Positions 37,685 to 45,532 are shown, counted from the stretch's first letter. The stretch is DNA of 64,000 bases from CAVRXT01 sp049644285 (GCA_049644285.1 JBARRP010000344.1:5749-69748), one strand, 5' to 3'. The notes: generated by a model from the letters alone, not told the origin. Program-made: numbers and translations.

Positions 37685-38320
37685 TCAGTTCGCACTCGGC
37701 CTACCGCGGCAGTGCTCAGATTCGACCGCCGTAACCGGACTCAGACCTTCAAGGGCCTTGCGTTTAGCTTCCAGGCGGACATGGCTGTAGTGTTCCATCA
37801 TCTTCCGTGATACGTGCCCGGCTATGCTCAGGACTGCCGCCTCGGGCGCGCCAGCCTCCAACAGTTCTGTAATGCACTGGTGCCGAAGATCATGAAACCG
37901 GAGCCCTCTTAAGCCAGCGGCTCGTGTGAGGTTGCGCCAAGACGTGCGCCATGTCTTCTGTGGACGTGATGCGTCAATGCGCGAGTGTTCGCAGCCCGGG
38001 AAAACGTACAACTCCGAGCCGAATACCCCGAGCTTGCGGGCTCGGTCCAGAAGAATTCGGAATCCGAGCATCGCGTCGCGATTCAAGGGAACGCGTCGCT
38101 TACCCGCCTCGCTCTTGCTATCAGAAATCGTCATGACCTCTTCAAGAAGATCAATGTCTGACCAGCGAAGGCCTCGTAGGTCAGCTCCGCGCGCCGTGGT
38201 GCTTGCAGCAATCAGCGCCGCAGCATAAGCTGTCGGGAGTTGGCCCCGATGGACGTAACCGAACGCTCCTATCGCCCTACCGTGCCCGCACTGGCCGGAA
38301 CCAGCCGAGCAACACTTCAT
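37685..38320 (-). pseudogene. tyrosine recombinase (integrase), C-terminal catalytic domain only
   Basis: The catalytic residues are present: Arg in TTARGADLRGLRW (R44), Lys in SKSEAGKR, H-x-x-R in HDLRHQ (H143, R146), His in AGHVS (H169) and Tyr in EHYSH (Y178). The core- and arm-binding domains that should precede are absent. Recognisable integrase sequence begins at about 38240 (LPTAYAAALIAAS). Upstream of that the bases are antisense to the polymerase fragment. The 3' end faces tRNA-Val, as in elements integrated at a tRNA 3' end. It is a truncated, probably inactive gene. Confidence 0.85.
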
Positions 38321-39111
38321 TCATCTTCGGGCCCGCAGTTTGGTTGCGTTTCCTGATCCAACCAGCTCCTGGAACCGGCATCGCTTATATCGATTGGTCG
38401 CAGCAGGAATTCGGCATAGCTGCTGCTCTCTCAGGCGATGGCGCGATGCAAACCGCCTACAGGTCTGGGGATCCCTATCTGGCATTCGCGAAACAAGCGG
38501 GCGCTGTGCCGCAGAACGCTACAAAGGCCAGTCACGGCCAGGTCCGTGACCAGTTCAAAGCTTGTGCCCTAGCCGTCCAGTACGGAATGGAGGCTGAATC
38601 GCTTGCGCGCAGAATCGGGCAGCCGGTATGCCAGGCACAACAGCTCTTGCGTCTTCACCATGAAGCCTACAGAAAATTCTGGAAATGGTCAGATGCTGCT
38701 GTCGATTACGCGATGCTTCACGGCAGGCTGCGCACCGTCTTCGGATGGACGATCCACGTGGGATCCGAGACGAATCCCCGTATGCTGCGCAATTTCCCGA
38801 TGCAGGCGAACGGTGCAGAGATGCTTCGCCTTGCGTGTTGCTTTGCCACAGAGCGTGGGATTCGGGTTTGCGCCCCCGTCCACGATGCACTGCTCATCGA
38901 AGGGCCTCTGGAACAACTGGAAGTTGATGTCGCTCGAACTCAGAAGGCGATGGCAGAAGCAAGCCGAGCGGTGCTCGACGGATTCGAGCTGCGTACCGAC
39001 GCAAAGTTGTTTCGGTATCCCGAAAAGTTCCAGGACGAACGTGGTGTTGAGATGTGGAATACCGTATGGCAGCTCATCGAGGAAATTAAAGGGCGGGGAA
39101 CCTGTGCATAG
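38233..39111 (+). pseudogene. family-A DNA polymerase, C-terminal palm/fingers fragment
   Basis: Polymerase I-type motifs appear in order: DGRNRTLLSPYRARTGRNQ (template/dNTP region), motif A IDWSQQEFGIAAAL, motif B VRDQFKACALAVQYG (Arg...Lys...Tyr-Gly) and motif C PVHDALL. The region before SGVGPDGRN is missing: no exonuclease or N-terminal domain is encoded upstream, because the frame runs into the antisense of the integrase fragment near 38233. Element-encoded PolA-like proteins of this sort (with F-I-F-G-P-A, A-Y-I-D-W-x-Q-Q-E) occur in plasmids and integrative elements. About 290 residues remain. The downstream gene overlaps by 8 bp. Confidence 0.75.
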
Positions 39112-39469
39112 ACGCACAGGTCGGGTGTGCGAAAATCTTCGGTGGCCTAAGGCGAAAGCTGTTCCGGCACTTCACGTAACTAAGAAACTGCCTCGCCACA
39201 AACCAGGGCAGCATTTCTTGAAGGGTCCCATTCCGTGGAATTGGATCAGCAAGGCAGCGCAATTACCGGGCAAAGCACTCCACGTAGGTGTATGCCTTTG
39301 GCATCTGGCAGGCTTGAAAAGTAGCCGCACTGTCCCGCTATCAATGGACAGGTTTGCCGCATACCGAGGGCTAAAGGCACTGGAGGAAGTCGGGCTTGTG
39401 CGCGTTGTTCGGCAACGTGGTCGTTTGTCGACTGTGGAGTTGCTGGAAAGCCACAACGCACGGCCATGA
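39104..39469 (+). CDS. winged-helix-like element protein (121 aa)
   Basis: GTG 39104, after a G-rich stretch, overlaps the polymerase stop by 8 bp. The protein has a basic N-terminus, FLKGPIPWNWISKAAQLPGK, a helix LHVGVCLWHLAGLKSSRTVP, and then a helix-turn-helix/wing segment (MDRFAAYRGLKALEEVGLVR, VRQRGRLSTVELL). Proteins of this kind accompany PolA-like genes in integrative elements and look like DNA-binding replication or regulatory factors. The stretch before MDRFAAYRGL seems a few residues shorter than expected for a complete helix-turn-helix. Function is inferred from fold and position. Confidence 0.65.
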   Translation: MHRRTGRVCENLRWPKAKAVPALHVTKKLPRHKPGQHFLKGPIPWNWISKAAQLPGKALHVGVCLWHLAGLKSSRTVPLSMDRFAAYRGLKALEEVGLVRVVRQRGRLSTVELLESHNARP

Positions 39470-39519
39470 GTTTTGGGCGCGGCCATCTAGGCGGCGCCCA
39501 AAAGGGAGAAGTAAAGAAC

Positions 39520-39717
39520 ATGCAACAAAAGACAGAGAAACGGGAATTTCGGATGGTAGGAACCATCGACAACCAAGACCTAATGACCGCGGTGTCCGCC
39601 AGCCAGCGCATCGGCCGCATCCAAAGCATCCTCGCAAAGGGCCATCATCCGTTACCCGGTTCTTGCGACCTGAACGGGAGGGCAGATGAAAAAACCAGCG
39701 AAAAGCTCTCGCCGTGA
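39520..39717 (+). CDS. small hypothetical element protein (65 aa)
   Basis: ATG 39520 with GGGAGAAG upstream. The protein begins MQQKTEKREFRMVGTIDNQD and is hydrophilic without membrane segments. No family was recognised. It follows the winged-helix gene in the element remnant and overlaps the start of the next small frame by 32 bp. Confidence 0.45.
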   Translation: MQQKTEKREFRMVGTIDNQDLMTAVSASQRIGRIQSILAKGHHPLPGSCDLNGRADEKTSEKLSP

Positions 39718-39853
39718 CCACCAACGTCGACGAACTCGGCGTGAGTCGTCGCGGCCGCCAGGCCTTCGAAAGGTGGTCCGAACCAGAAAGAGCAGCTCCC
39801 TGTCAACTGGAGTTCGGGTGGCCGGACCCTCCAAAGGCGCCCTGAGTGCATAG
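39686..39853 (+). CDS. possible small, very basic protein (55 aa)
   Basis: ATG 39686 is preceded by GGGAGGGC at good spacing. The 55-residue product starts MKKPAKSSRRDHQRRRTRRE and is rich in Arg, Lys and Ser, so it could bind nucleic acid. Short length and lack of known relatives make it uncertain. Confidence 0.3.
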   Translation: MKKPAKSSRRDHQRRRTRRESSRPPGLRKVVRTRKSSSLSTGVRVAGPSKGALSA

Positions 39854-39892
39854 GCCGAGAGCACGATAATTGAAAATGATCGGAGGAGAACT

Positions 39893-39982
39893 ATGAGAAC
39901 CGACAAGCGGTCCGTCAACACCAACGAATCTCTAAAGGACCTCAGCTGGACAGAAAGAGCCGGGAGTTTCGCCTACGCGTAA
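39893..39982 (+). CDS. possible 29-residue peptide
   Basis: ATG 39893 follows GGAGGAGA at 3 nt from the last purine, a near-perfect ribosome binding site. The product begins MRTDKRSVNTNESLKDLSWT and ends AYA. It could be a leader peptide for the next frame at 39988, which begins 5 bp after its stop and lacks its own strong site. Confidence 0.3.
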   Translation: MRTDKRSVNTNESLKDLSWTERAGSFAYA

Positions 39983-39987
39983 TCTTA

Positions 39988-40251
39988 ATGGCCGCGGCTT
40001 TCGTCGTAGGCCCGGACATCGATCGGCTCGCTTCTTTCACCGGTTACTCACGGACGTTTGTGACTGCTGTCTCTCACCGAATGCAGGCGTGCGGCCGTTG
40101 GGCCAACGGCAATGTTTGCACCGATGATTGGTTCGACGGCGACAGGGTTACAGCAGCGCTATGGCTGGATTGCCTTGTTGCTGATGGAACCGTGGAGATG
40201 GGACGAACAGATGACGGCGAGAAATGGTGTCGTCGAGTAGCACTGCCGTAA
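39988..40251 (+). CDS. hypothetical element protein (87 aa)
   Basis: ATG 39988. It begins AAAFVVGPDIDRLASFTGYS and contains four Cys (two in the ACGRWANGNVCTDDWF region, which could bind a metal). The N-terminal half reads like a helix-turn-helix of a small phage or plasmid protein (DIDRLASFTGYSRTFVTAVS). The ribosome binding site is poor, so it may depend on coupling to the 29-residue peptide upstream. Confidence 0.5.
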   Translation: MAAAFVVGPDIDRLASFTGYSRTFVTAVSHRMQACGRWANGNVCTDDWFDGDRVTAALWLDCLVADGTVEMGRTDDGEKWCRRVALP

Positions 40252-40433
40252 TTCAAGGCTCAACCCTCGACCAAGTGCACTCTTGCCCAATCGCGAGAGT
40301 GCGCAACCGCGAAGTTCTCCTCTTTGCCCCGGCACTGATTGAGGGCGGTGCGCAATCCCCGTGATACAATTGCAGCAGAATAAAAAAGGACGCTGGTTCG
40401 TGGTCCAAATTTTCAGAAGCGGGGCGTCTGAAG

Positions 40434-41252
40434 ATGGCCTACCAACACCGGCGAGCAAGTCCCGCGGTGACATCCCTCACGATTGTCTCGAAGAAAGCTC
40501 CGTCCATAGCTGTTTCAAAGCCTGGTTCACTCCGCCGCAGCAACCGCCAAAGGCAGCCAAACGCTGCCAAGAAGCTGGGGAGCAAAATCCCTGGTCCTCA
40601 ACGTCAGCGCATACTGGCTCGCTTCATCGAGGGTCGAAGCATTCGAGAAATTGCGAAAGCAGAAGGTCGGGACCGCGGGACAGTCGCGAGAATCGTTAAG
40701 TGCGACGAAATGCAAGCGTACGTTCAAAACCTGCGCGAATCCTATTTTGGGCTGGGTGAGTTGGCTCTAGTTGGAGTGCGTCGTGCCCTGCAGCAGAGCA
40801 GGGACGGACGACTTGCCCACGACGTGCTTCGCAATATCAGAGTAATTCCAAACCCTGAAGAACTTCGCCAGAAATTAATGGAAATGCAGGTTTCGAGTGA
40901 AGGCAGCCTGTCCCAATACGAGCTTCAGGTAGTAAGCATCCTGCGGGCTGCGGAGGACAGGGCAAAAATATTTGACTTGTCTCCCCTGCCCACGCCAGAA
41001 GAGATGCAGCACAACCTGGACGTGGCGAACGAAATTGATCGGATGACCGGAGGCGAGTCTTTGTCGTTATCGCTCAGCGATGGCGTGCAATGGAATCGAT
41101 TTCAAGCGTTAGCGGAGGCGAACCTTCGGCGCGATGGGGAGATGGACAAGGTCACGCAGACATCGCGGAACCTGTTTCCGCAGCTGAAAGACAACGGTTC
41201 GCGTGGCGGCTCGCCGCGCCCGCGATCAAAGCCCAGGCCCTGTTCACGCTGA
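40434..41252 (+). CDS. helix-turn-helix protein of the integrative element (272 aa)
   Basis: The first 50 residues are basic and Ser-rich. A homeodomain-like helix-turn-helix follows (QRQRILARFIEGRSIREIAK and RDRGTVARIVK, about 57-90), similar to resolvase or terminase-small-subunit DNA-binding helices. The rest is helical. The last 40 residues (after about 41130) become Arg/Pro/Ser-rich and overlap an antisense peptide frame, so the true end may have been altered. It may be a terminase-small-subunit-like or transcriptional protein. No large terminase gene is present. Confidence 0.55.
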   Translation: MAYQHRRASPAVTSLTIVSKKAPSIAVSKPGSLRRSNRQRQPNAAKKLGSKIPGPQRQRILARFIEGRSIREIAKAEGRDRGTVARIVKCDEMQAYVQNLRESYFGLGELALVGVRRALQQSRDGRLAHDVLRNIRVIPNPEELRQKLMEMQVSSEGSLSQYELQVVSILRAAEDRAKIFDLSPLPTPEEMQHNLDVANEIDRMTGGESLSLSLSDGVQWNRFQALAEANLRRDGEMDKVTQTSRNLFPQLKDNGSRGGSPRPRSKPRPCSR

Positions 41253-41538
41253 TCGGACGGAAGGGAATACAGTCGAGAAAATCCGCGCTCTGATTGCTGT
41301 TCCGCCGGCAATTGAAACCGTCCTGCGAGCCTACACCACCCGAGGATGGAGCGAGCGTGGAGCAAGCGCTCGAGTTTCGGCGTCGCGTGGGAGAAGAGTT
41401 TGAGAGCTGACTGGCAAACCTGCAAAGGGGACCTAATTTGCCCCTGCCGCCCCATCCCAGGGCATGACGACCGTTGCCGTGGGCAGCGGCCGTACCACCG
41501 CCACCTCCTCCGGTCTTGACGTTGGTCTTCACTTTGAT
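41152..41538 (-). CDS. KVKT-motif peptide/protein under a sigma-54-type promoter; apparent AUC start
   Basis: Read from 41538 the product is IKVKTNVKTGGGGGGTAAAH and continues with Gly/His-rich residues (GNGRHALGWGGRGK) before a less convincing tail. A perfect AAGGAGG (41553-41547) lies 8 nt before the codon ATC, exactly where ATG is expected. The gene at 45370 starts MKVKTRVKAGPGGG at the same distance rule. A GTG at 41547 is in frame but overlaps the ribosome binding site. So either ATG has changed to ATC or AUC initiates. A sigma-54-type promoter and an enhancer-like repeat lie upstream. The short Gly-rich product could be a precursor peptide; this is inference. Confidence 0.45.
   Translation of the reverse strand: MKVKTNVKTGGGGGGTAAAHGNGRHALGWGGRGKLGPLCRFASQLSNSSPTRRRNSSACSTLAPSSGGVGSQDGFNCRRNSNQSADFLDCIPFRPISVNRAWALIAGAASRHANRCLSAAETGSAMSA
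41355..41406 (+). repeat. 52-bp direct repeat, left copy
   Basis: It matches 51012-51063 at 47 of 52 positions. In the plus frame starting at GTG 41357 both copies read VEQALEFRRRVG(E/K)EFE, and four of the five differences are silent third-base changes. The repeat is therefore a piece of a formerly selected coding sequence. The frame upstream (EPTPPEDGAS) has no start codon before a stop near 41290. The two copies bracket the sigma-54 island. Confidence 0.7.
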
Positions 41539-41595
41539 GGCTTTCACCTCCTTCCAATTTCTTTCGGTTTACGCTGCCGAACCGACTTACCTAGA

Positions 41596-41611
41596 GGCAG
41601 CATTCGTGCCA
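41596..41611 (-). promoter_or_regulatory. sigma-54-type promoter P1
   Basis: On the minus strand TGGCACGAATGCTGCC gives a perfect -24 element (TGGCACG) and a TGC -12 element, with GG and GC separated by exactly 10 bp. Transcription would start near 41586, about 33 nt before the AAGGAGG of the KVKT peptide. An enhancer-like dyad pair is centred 136 bp upstream of the GG. Confidence 0.7.
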
Positions 41612-41737
41612 AACGTGCATTCGCGTTGTTGCCAACTGCTTTTCTTCAGCCCAAGCCCTTGATTCAGCGGGGGAAATCGGAGACCCACTCATTCGCCGCT
41701 AGCTGGCCCGGCCTCAGCTCTGCTGAACCGCCACCTT

Positions 41738-41773
41738 GTATCTGTTCAGATATTCGGTTATCTGTTGGATAGT
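41738..41773 (-). promoter_or_regulatory. enhancer-like upstream activating sequence, copy 1
   Basis: It contains the perfect 12-bp palindrome ATCTGTTCAGAT (41740-41751) and a weaker second dyad ATCTGTTGGATA (41760-41771), 20 bp centre to centre. It aligns with copies at 43393-43430 and 45679-45716 through TGTATC(T/C)G(T/A)TC(A/G)G(A/G)TATTC. Paired dyads two helical turns apart, 130-140 bp upstream of GG-N10-GC promoters, are the usual binding layout of sigma-54 activators. Confidence 0.65.
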
Positions 41774-42074
41774 AGGAGGAAGGCTTGAAGGCAGGAGGGT
41801 GAGAAGCCAGAAGCTAAGGTTGGGCGGTCTTCAAAGGCAAGAACATCATAATAACGGCCACTGCGTCCTCGGCCCGACTTCCTAACTGCTGATCACCGAG
41901 CGGATTCTTCAAGACCGAGCACGATTTCGAGATCATCCGCCTTCACTTTCGTCTTCGCTCCCGTGGCTGCTTCCTTTCTTTTTCAGAAGAGTGACTCTCG
42001 ACTAGCGCTCGCCGCCACGTTCGCTTCAATCACGGAATACCAATGCCGCCTGAGACTCCCTGCCATTCGTCCTC
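41774..42074. other. intergenic region, one tiny possible frame
   Basis: No gene is supported. On the minus strand at 41946-41893 a GTG-started frame of 17 residues reads VKADDLEIVLGLEESAR, and the codons before it read TGAKTK. The preceding K-T-K-V-K-A resembles the K-V-K-T motif of the two neighbouring units, but no ATG is present and the site is weak. The secreted-protein gene ends at the right edge. Confidence 0.3.
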
Positions 42075-43181
42075 TCAGTGCCCGAGGCCCTTAGCTTCCG
42101 TGCACCCGAGATTCGGCTGGATTTCAGAAACCCTTATATCATTTTGGCCGCAGTTCCAGACCTTTTGGTATGAGGCAGGCGTTTGGCCGATGGGAAGCGT
42201 TCCGGTCCAGCCGGTATCGTCCTTGTAGCCCCAGTTTCCGCCCATGACATTGAGGAGCTGATCCACGCCCTCAGTGTAGGACGGATCATGCTGATGCTTC
42301 CACCACTCCAGGGGCCCTTCCCGCAGCTGCCTCAACTTATTGGGATCAATTATCCCGCCATTCGCCCGCGCCGCTATGGCTGCGTTGGACTGCTGGGCGG
42401 CTGCCGCGTTCTGTTGCACTGCGTTCATATTGACCTGTACGGACGAAAAAATCGTGGCGTAGGCTCTCAAATTAGCTGCGAAGAGAGGCTGCGGCGCCTC
42501 CAGGATGTTGTAGAGCATCGTCCATGTGTGACAGGGCCCTAGCGCAAAGACAGGTGAAGTAGCAATTACTGCCAAGCCTTGCATCGGGACCTGGCGCTGA
42601 TCCATGAGGGCTGGCGGCAACAGGGATCGCCAGAGGGCGTCTCTTTGAGGCAGCAGCGTGTATTGGAAATAGATCATCGCCGTTCTCATGTTGCCAGCCG
42701 CACCCATGTCGCGGATTCCCAGAATGCGCACGTTCTGCATGGCACCTCCCGACAATTGAGGCAGCAGGTAACGGACCACACCATCGGGTGGCAGGGGCGG
42801 CGCCACCAACCGTTGAAGCAGCGCCAAGAGCTGCGGCGGCGCTCCCATCGCCTGGTTGGCTTGGACCAGGCTTACCATGGTTCCGTAATCTGCGGAGACA
42901 TCCACCCTGCCGGCGTTCAACGATTCCCCGCGACGGCTATCGGCATGGAAATGCTCCCCGGTCGGCGACGTGACGTTCCAGTCGGCGGGCAGAACCATGG
43001 TGAGGATCCCGTCAGATGACCGGATCGGGCGCAGCCAGATCTGGGCTTGGGCTGGGCCAGAGTATCCACCAACTCCAGCCTGTGCAGGGTATGCGCCGCT
43101 GGCGGTTTTGTATTGCGCTCTGCCTTCGGCACAAGCCAGTAACAAAAACACTCCAAGATACAAAGGACCTGACTTTTTCAT
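42075..43181 (-). CDS. secreted protein of unknown function under sigma-54-type promoter P2
   Basis: ATG 43181 has AAAGGAG upstream; an in-frame start at 43250 would lie upstream of the predicted transcription start. The signal peptide is MKKSGPLYLGVFLLLACAEG, then QYKT. The mature protein has a beta-rich segment with LPADWNVTSPTGEHFHADS, a helical middle, a Gln/Ala-rich stretch (about 270-290) and a Trp-rich C-terminus (WWKHQHDP, GGNWGYKDDTGWTG). The phrase [IL]-P-x-D-W also occurs in the island gene at 43799-45370, so the two may be distantly related exported proteins. The family is not recognised. 368 residues. Confidence 0.7.
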   Translation of the reverse strand: MKKSGPLYLGVFLLLACAEGRAQYKTASGAYPAQAGVGGYSGPAQAQIWLRPIRSSDGILTMVLPADWNVTSPTGEHFHADSRRGESLNAGRVDVSADYGTMVSLVQANQAMGAPPQLLALLQRLVAPPLPPDGVVRYLLPQLSGGAMQNVRILGIRDMGAAGNMRTAMIYFQYTLLPQRDALWRSLLPPALMDQRQVPMQGLAVIATSPVFALGPCHTWTMLYNILEAPQPLFAANLRAYATIFSSVQVNMNAVQQNAAAAQQSNAAIAARANGGIIDPNKLRQLREGPLEWWKHQHDPSYTEGVDQLLNVMGGNWGYKDDTGWTGTLPIGQTPASYQKVWNCGQNDIRVSEIQPNLGCTEAKGLGH

Positions 43182-43245
43182 TGTTCGAATCTCCTTTGCA
43201 GTTTTTTGTTCAAAGCGTCCTGCGCCCTGAACTACTTCGATTAAA

Positions 43246-43261
43246 GGCAATCGCTTTACCC
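43246..43261 (-). promoter_or_regulatory. sigma-54-type promoter P2
   Basis: On the minus strand GGGTAAAGCGATTGCC has GG-N10-GC spacing and a perfect TTGC -12 element; the -24 element is weaker (GGGTAAAG). The predicted start, near 43236, leaves a 55-nt leader before ATG 43181. The first dyad of UAS copy 2 is centred 141 bp upstream of the GG, the same distance as for P3. Confidence 0.55.
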
Positions 43262-43392
43262 AAGCAGAAGGAAACGCGCGGCTCGCGTACGTCCTTGGGC
43301 ATAAGCGAGCGATTTGTGAGGGTTACGTCTGCAAGAAAAATGGATTGAAGCGATCCGGCAGCGATCTGAATGCGGCTGTCGACCAGCCGCTT

Positions 43393-43430
43393 GTATCCGA
43401 TCGGATATTCAAGCTGTCCGTTCGGATATA
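43393..43430 (-). promoter_or_regulatory. enhancer-like upstream activating sequence, copy 2
   Basis: The perfect 12-bp palindrome ATCCGATCGGAT (43395-43406) and a second dyad TCCGTTCGGA (43417-43426) lie 21 bp apart centre to centre. The flanks TTGT before and ATTC after the first dyad match copy 1 and copy 3. Compensating base changes keep the palindromes while the sequence differs, which is the signature of a protein-binding dyad. Confidence 0.65.
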
Positions 43431-43604
43431 GATCGTCCAGGCACCAAGGGAGGACTCAATGTTCTTTGCGGCGCAGAAGAATCCGGTCGATAATCTCCGA
43501 CTCCGATATCAGCCTTGAGCTTTCAATGGCAACTGTCGCGTTCCGCCCGAAACCGTTAGCTTTTGGAATCTCGCCGATCTCCGCCCTGAGGCCTCTCCCT
43601 GCCA

Positions 43605-43763
43605 CTACTCCGCGAAGCCGGACTTCCAATTGGTCAACGCACGACAGACCGGGCATTGTCTGATGAGCACCTTGCTCTTGCGAAGGTCTTCTAATTCTTC
43701 CTCATAAACAATAAAGGATTGGCGGGAACCGCAAGATTCGCAAATGAGTACGTAGATGGGCAT
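43605..43763 (-). CDS. small zinc-ribbon protein (52 aa)
   Basis: It begins MPIYVLICESCGSRQSFIVY and has a second Cys pair in RQCPVCRALTNW, so two C-x2-C knuckles could bind one zinc ion, as in FmdB-like regulators. An in-frame ATG at 43775 would add four residues; I cannot choose with confidence. It starts 35 bp after the stop of the 45370-43799 gene and is probably its co-transcribed partner under P3. The exact role is unknown. Confidence 0.65.
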   Translation of the reverse strand: MPIYVLICESCGSRQSFIVYEEELEDLRKSKVLIRQCPVCRALTNWKSGFAE

Positions 43764-43798
43764 CGTTACAAGCATTCCATTGGCCTTGTTGGTCCGCC

Positions 43799-45370
43799 TT
43801 ACTGCTCGCTTTCTTCTATGGCTATCTTCAAGTTGCGCACAAGCCGCTCGGCGACTTTTCTGGGTCCGCTGCGCCTCATGACGCCCGACACGAGACTCCG
43901 GTCGCCAGCTTCGGAAGACCACAGGACAGTGTTTCCGTCGTTAGACACCAGCGACACGGCGCCGGTGGCGGTGTCGTGCATTCCCAGCCAGCGGCCAGTG
44001 ATTGCGGCCTTCTTTCCTTTTTGCCAGTCAGCGGTTCCGGTGAGGACTCCGTCAGCAGATTCTTGGTTGAGCACGACAGTTAATCGGTCGGCGAACTGTT
44101 TGTCGATTTCGGCCCGGATGTACTGGTCCAGATCGTTGGCCATTGGTGCGACAAAGATTTTCTTTACAGCTTGTAAAGCAATGGTTCTTGAAGCAATAGC
44201 AGGAGCTTCTGGCTTGGCACGTGCGGAGACTTGCGTGTTCGAATCCCCCGACGCCGCAGTCCAGAAGTCATTTACCGCTTGCGCTGCAGCTTGACCATCC
44301 CCCAACGAAAAACTCCGCTCCATCTCGACCAATGCAGGCCTCAGCATAGAGAACCTGCTTTTCGGGGCAGACATGATTAACGCGTAGCCCTTGCCGGATG
44401 CCGTTGTGGCAACGATTCTGCCCACCGCCGCCGTTCCTTGGGGAGTTACTCCGGCGTAGATTGCAAATCCACCTTTCTGCCCGGCAAACGAACAGTCTCC
44501 GCTCGTGATCTGCTGAAACTGTGTCCATTGTTTCCCCACTCGACCAGCAAGAAACGCGACTAGGCTAGAATCGGTTCCGTTGCCTTCCAATACCACTGCG
44601 TTAGCGTAGGCGCTATCGCGCGCAAACTGCACACCGTCACCCACGATGGTGGTTGTCCAGTCTACAGGGATCGACACGGTGAAACGGTGCTGCGGATCGT
44701 GATAAACCGTACCTGGCACAGGTGACTGTATCCGACGAGAGCCGACTGGAGACGAACCGGGATAGGCGGCAAGCTGAGTAGAAGGGGAGTCGGCATAACC
44801 CTCCTCTGGAGCGGTGTTTCCGTAAATCTGTCTCGCAGCGGGATAACCAGCATCCTGTGTCGAAATTCCTTGCCACGCGCCCTGACCAGAATATTGCTCC
44901 GCTCTTTGAGGATGTTGCGTATTCTGCAGATCGGCAGGAAGACCTAGAAACCCAGCGGCAACCTGCCAGATAGCTTTTGCTTTCTCCCTACGCGATAACC
45001 TCCGCTGCGGCGCACGAGTGGAAGTCGGCGCGGATAAAACAGGCCGCATTTGGGGCGCAGAATCCTGCCATCTGTTTTCAACAGGAGCTTGGTCCAGTTG
45101 AACGCCCGAACTCACCGGAAGAGTAGTCGCCACGGAATCCTTAGTGGGAACTGTGCCTCCAGCCTTTGACTGTGTCGCATCTGCCGCCAGCGAGTCCAGC
45201 CATTGGCGCGCTGCATCTGTCGAGCTGGTAGTTACCGAATCATCTTTCCATTGGGCGGCCGCTGAACCAGCCAGTGTATAGGCCAGCAGCCCGCTGGCGA
45301 TACAGAACAAAACGCGCGATCGATTCTCGCCCCCGCCCGGGCCCGCTTTCACTCTGGTCTTCACCTTCAT
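43799..45370 (-). CDS. exported protein with KVKT N-terminus under sigma-54-type promoter P3
   Basis: ATG 45370 follows AAAGGAG, giving MKVKTRVKAGPGGGENRSR, then a hydrophobic segment VLFCIASGLLAYTLAGSAAA. The KVKT part thus precedes the export signal like an n-region. A Pro/Ser/Gln-rich linker (about 40-190) leads to a domain FTVSIPVDWTTTIVGDGVQF, and a C-terminal domain begins near KKIFVAPMANDLDQYI and includes NQESADGVLTGTADWQKGKK. The C-terminal part resembles proteins that report on lipoprotein-like or DUF4136-type domains, but I cannot name a family. 523 residues. The upstream region holds P3 and UAS copy 3. Confidence 0.7.
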   Translation of the reverse strand: MKVKTRVKAGPGGGENRSRVLFCIASGLLAYTLAGSAAAQWKDDSVTTSSTDAARQWLDSLAADATQSKAGGTVPTKDSVATTLPVSSGVQLDQAPVENRWQDSAPQMRPVLSAPTSTRAPQRRLSRREKAKAIWQVAAGFLGLPADLQNTQHPQRAEQYSGQGAWQGISTQDAGYPAARQIYGNTAPEEGYADSPSTQLAAYPGSSPVGSRRIQSPVPGTVYHDPQHRFTVSIPVDWTTTIVGDGVQFARDSAYANAVVLEGNGTDSSLVAFLAGRVGKQWTQFQQITSGDCSFAGQKGGFAIYAGVTPQGTAAVGRIVATTASGKGYALIMSAPKSRFSMLRPALVEMERSFSLGDGQAAAQAVNDFWTAASGDSNTQVSARAKPEAPAIASRTIALQAVKKIFVAPMANDLDQYIRAEIDKQFADRLTVVLNQESADGVLTGTADWQKGKKAAITGRWLGMHDTATGAVSLVSNDGNTVLWSSEAGDRSLVSGVMRRSGPRKVAERLVRNLKIAIEESEQ

Positions 45371-45532
45371 CGGTGTTCTCCTTTCCCTAAAATTCGGCTC
45401 TTCCTGATCTCGCTCTCTTACGCGCAAACTGCGAACGAAACGGCTCACCCAACAAACGGTAGCGTTAGATCCGGCTCATGTCGTGGCCATTAAGTTTCCG
45501 CTTGCCGGCCACGTGATCGATCAACCTATGTT

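Noticed and set aside
38240..38320. First 27 residues of the integrase frame as its natural N-terminus
   Set aside because: These bases encode conserved polymerase sequence on the other strand, so the frame here is incidental.
43456..43656. 66-residue minus-strand frame between UAS copy 2 and the zinc-ribbon gene
   Set aside because: It overlaps the zinc-ribbon gene in another frame by 52 bp and lacks a ribosome binding site, though its C-terminus (SESEIIDRILLRRKEH) looks protein-like.
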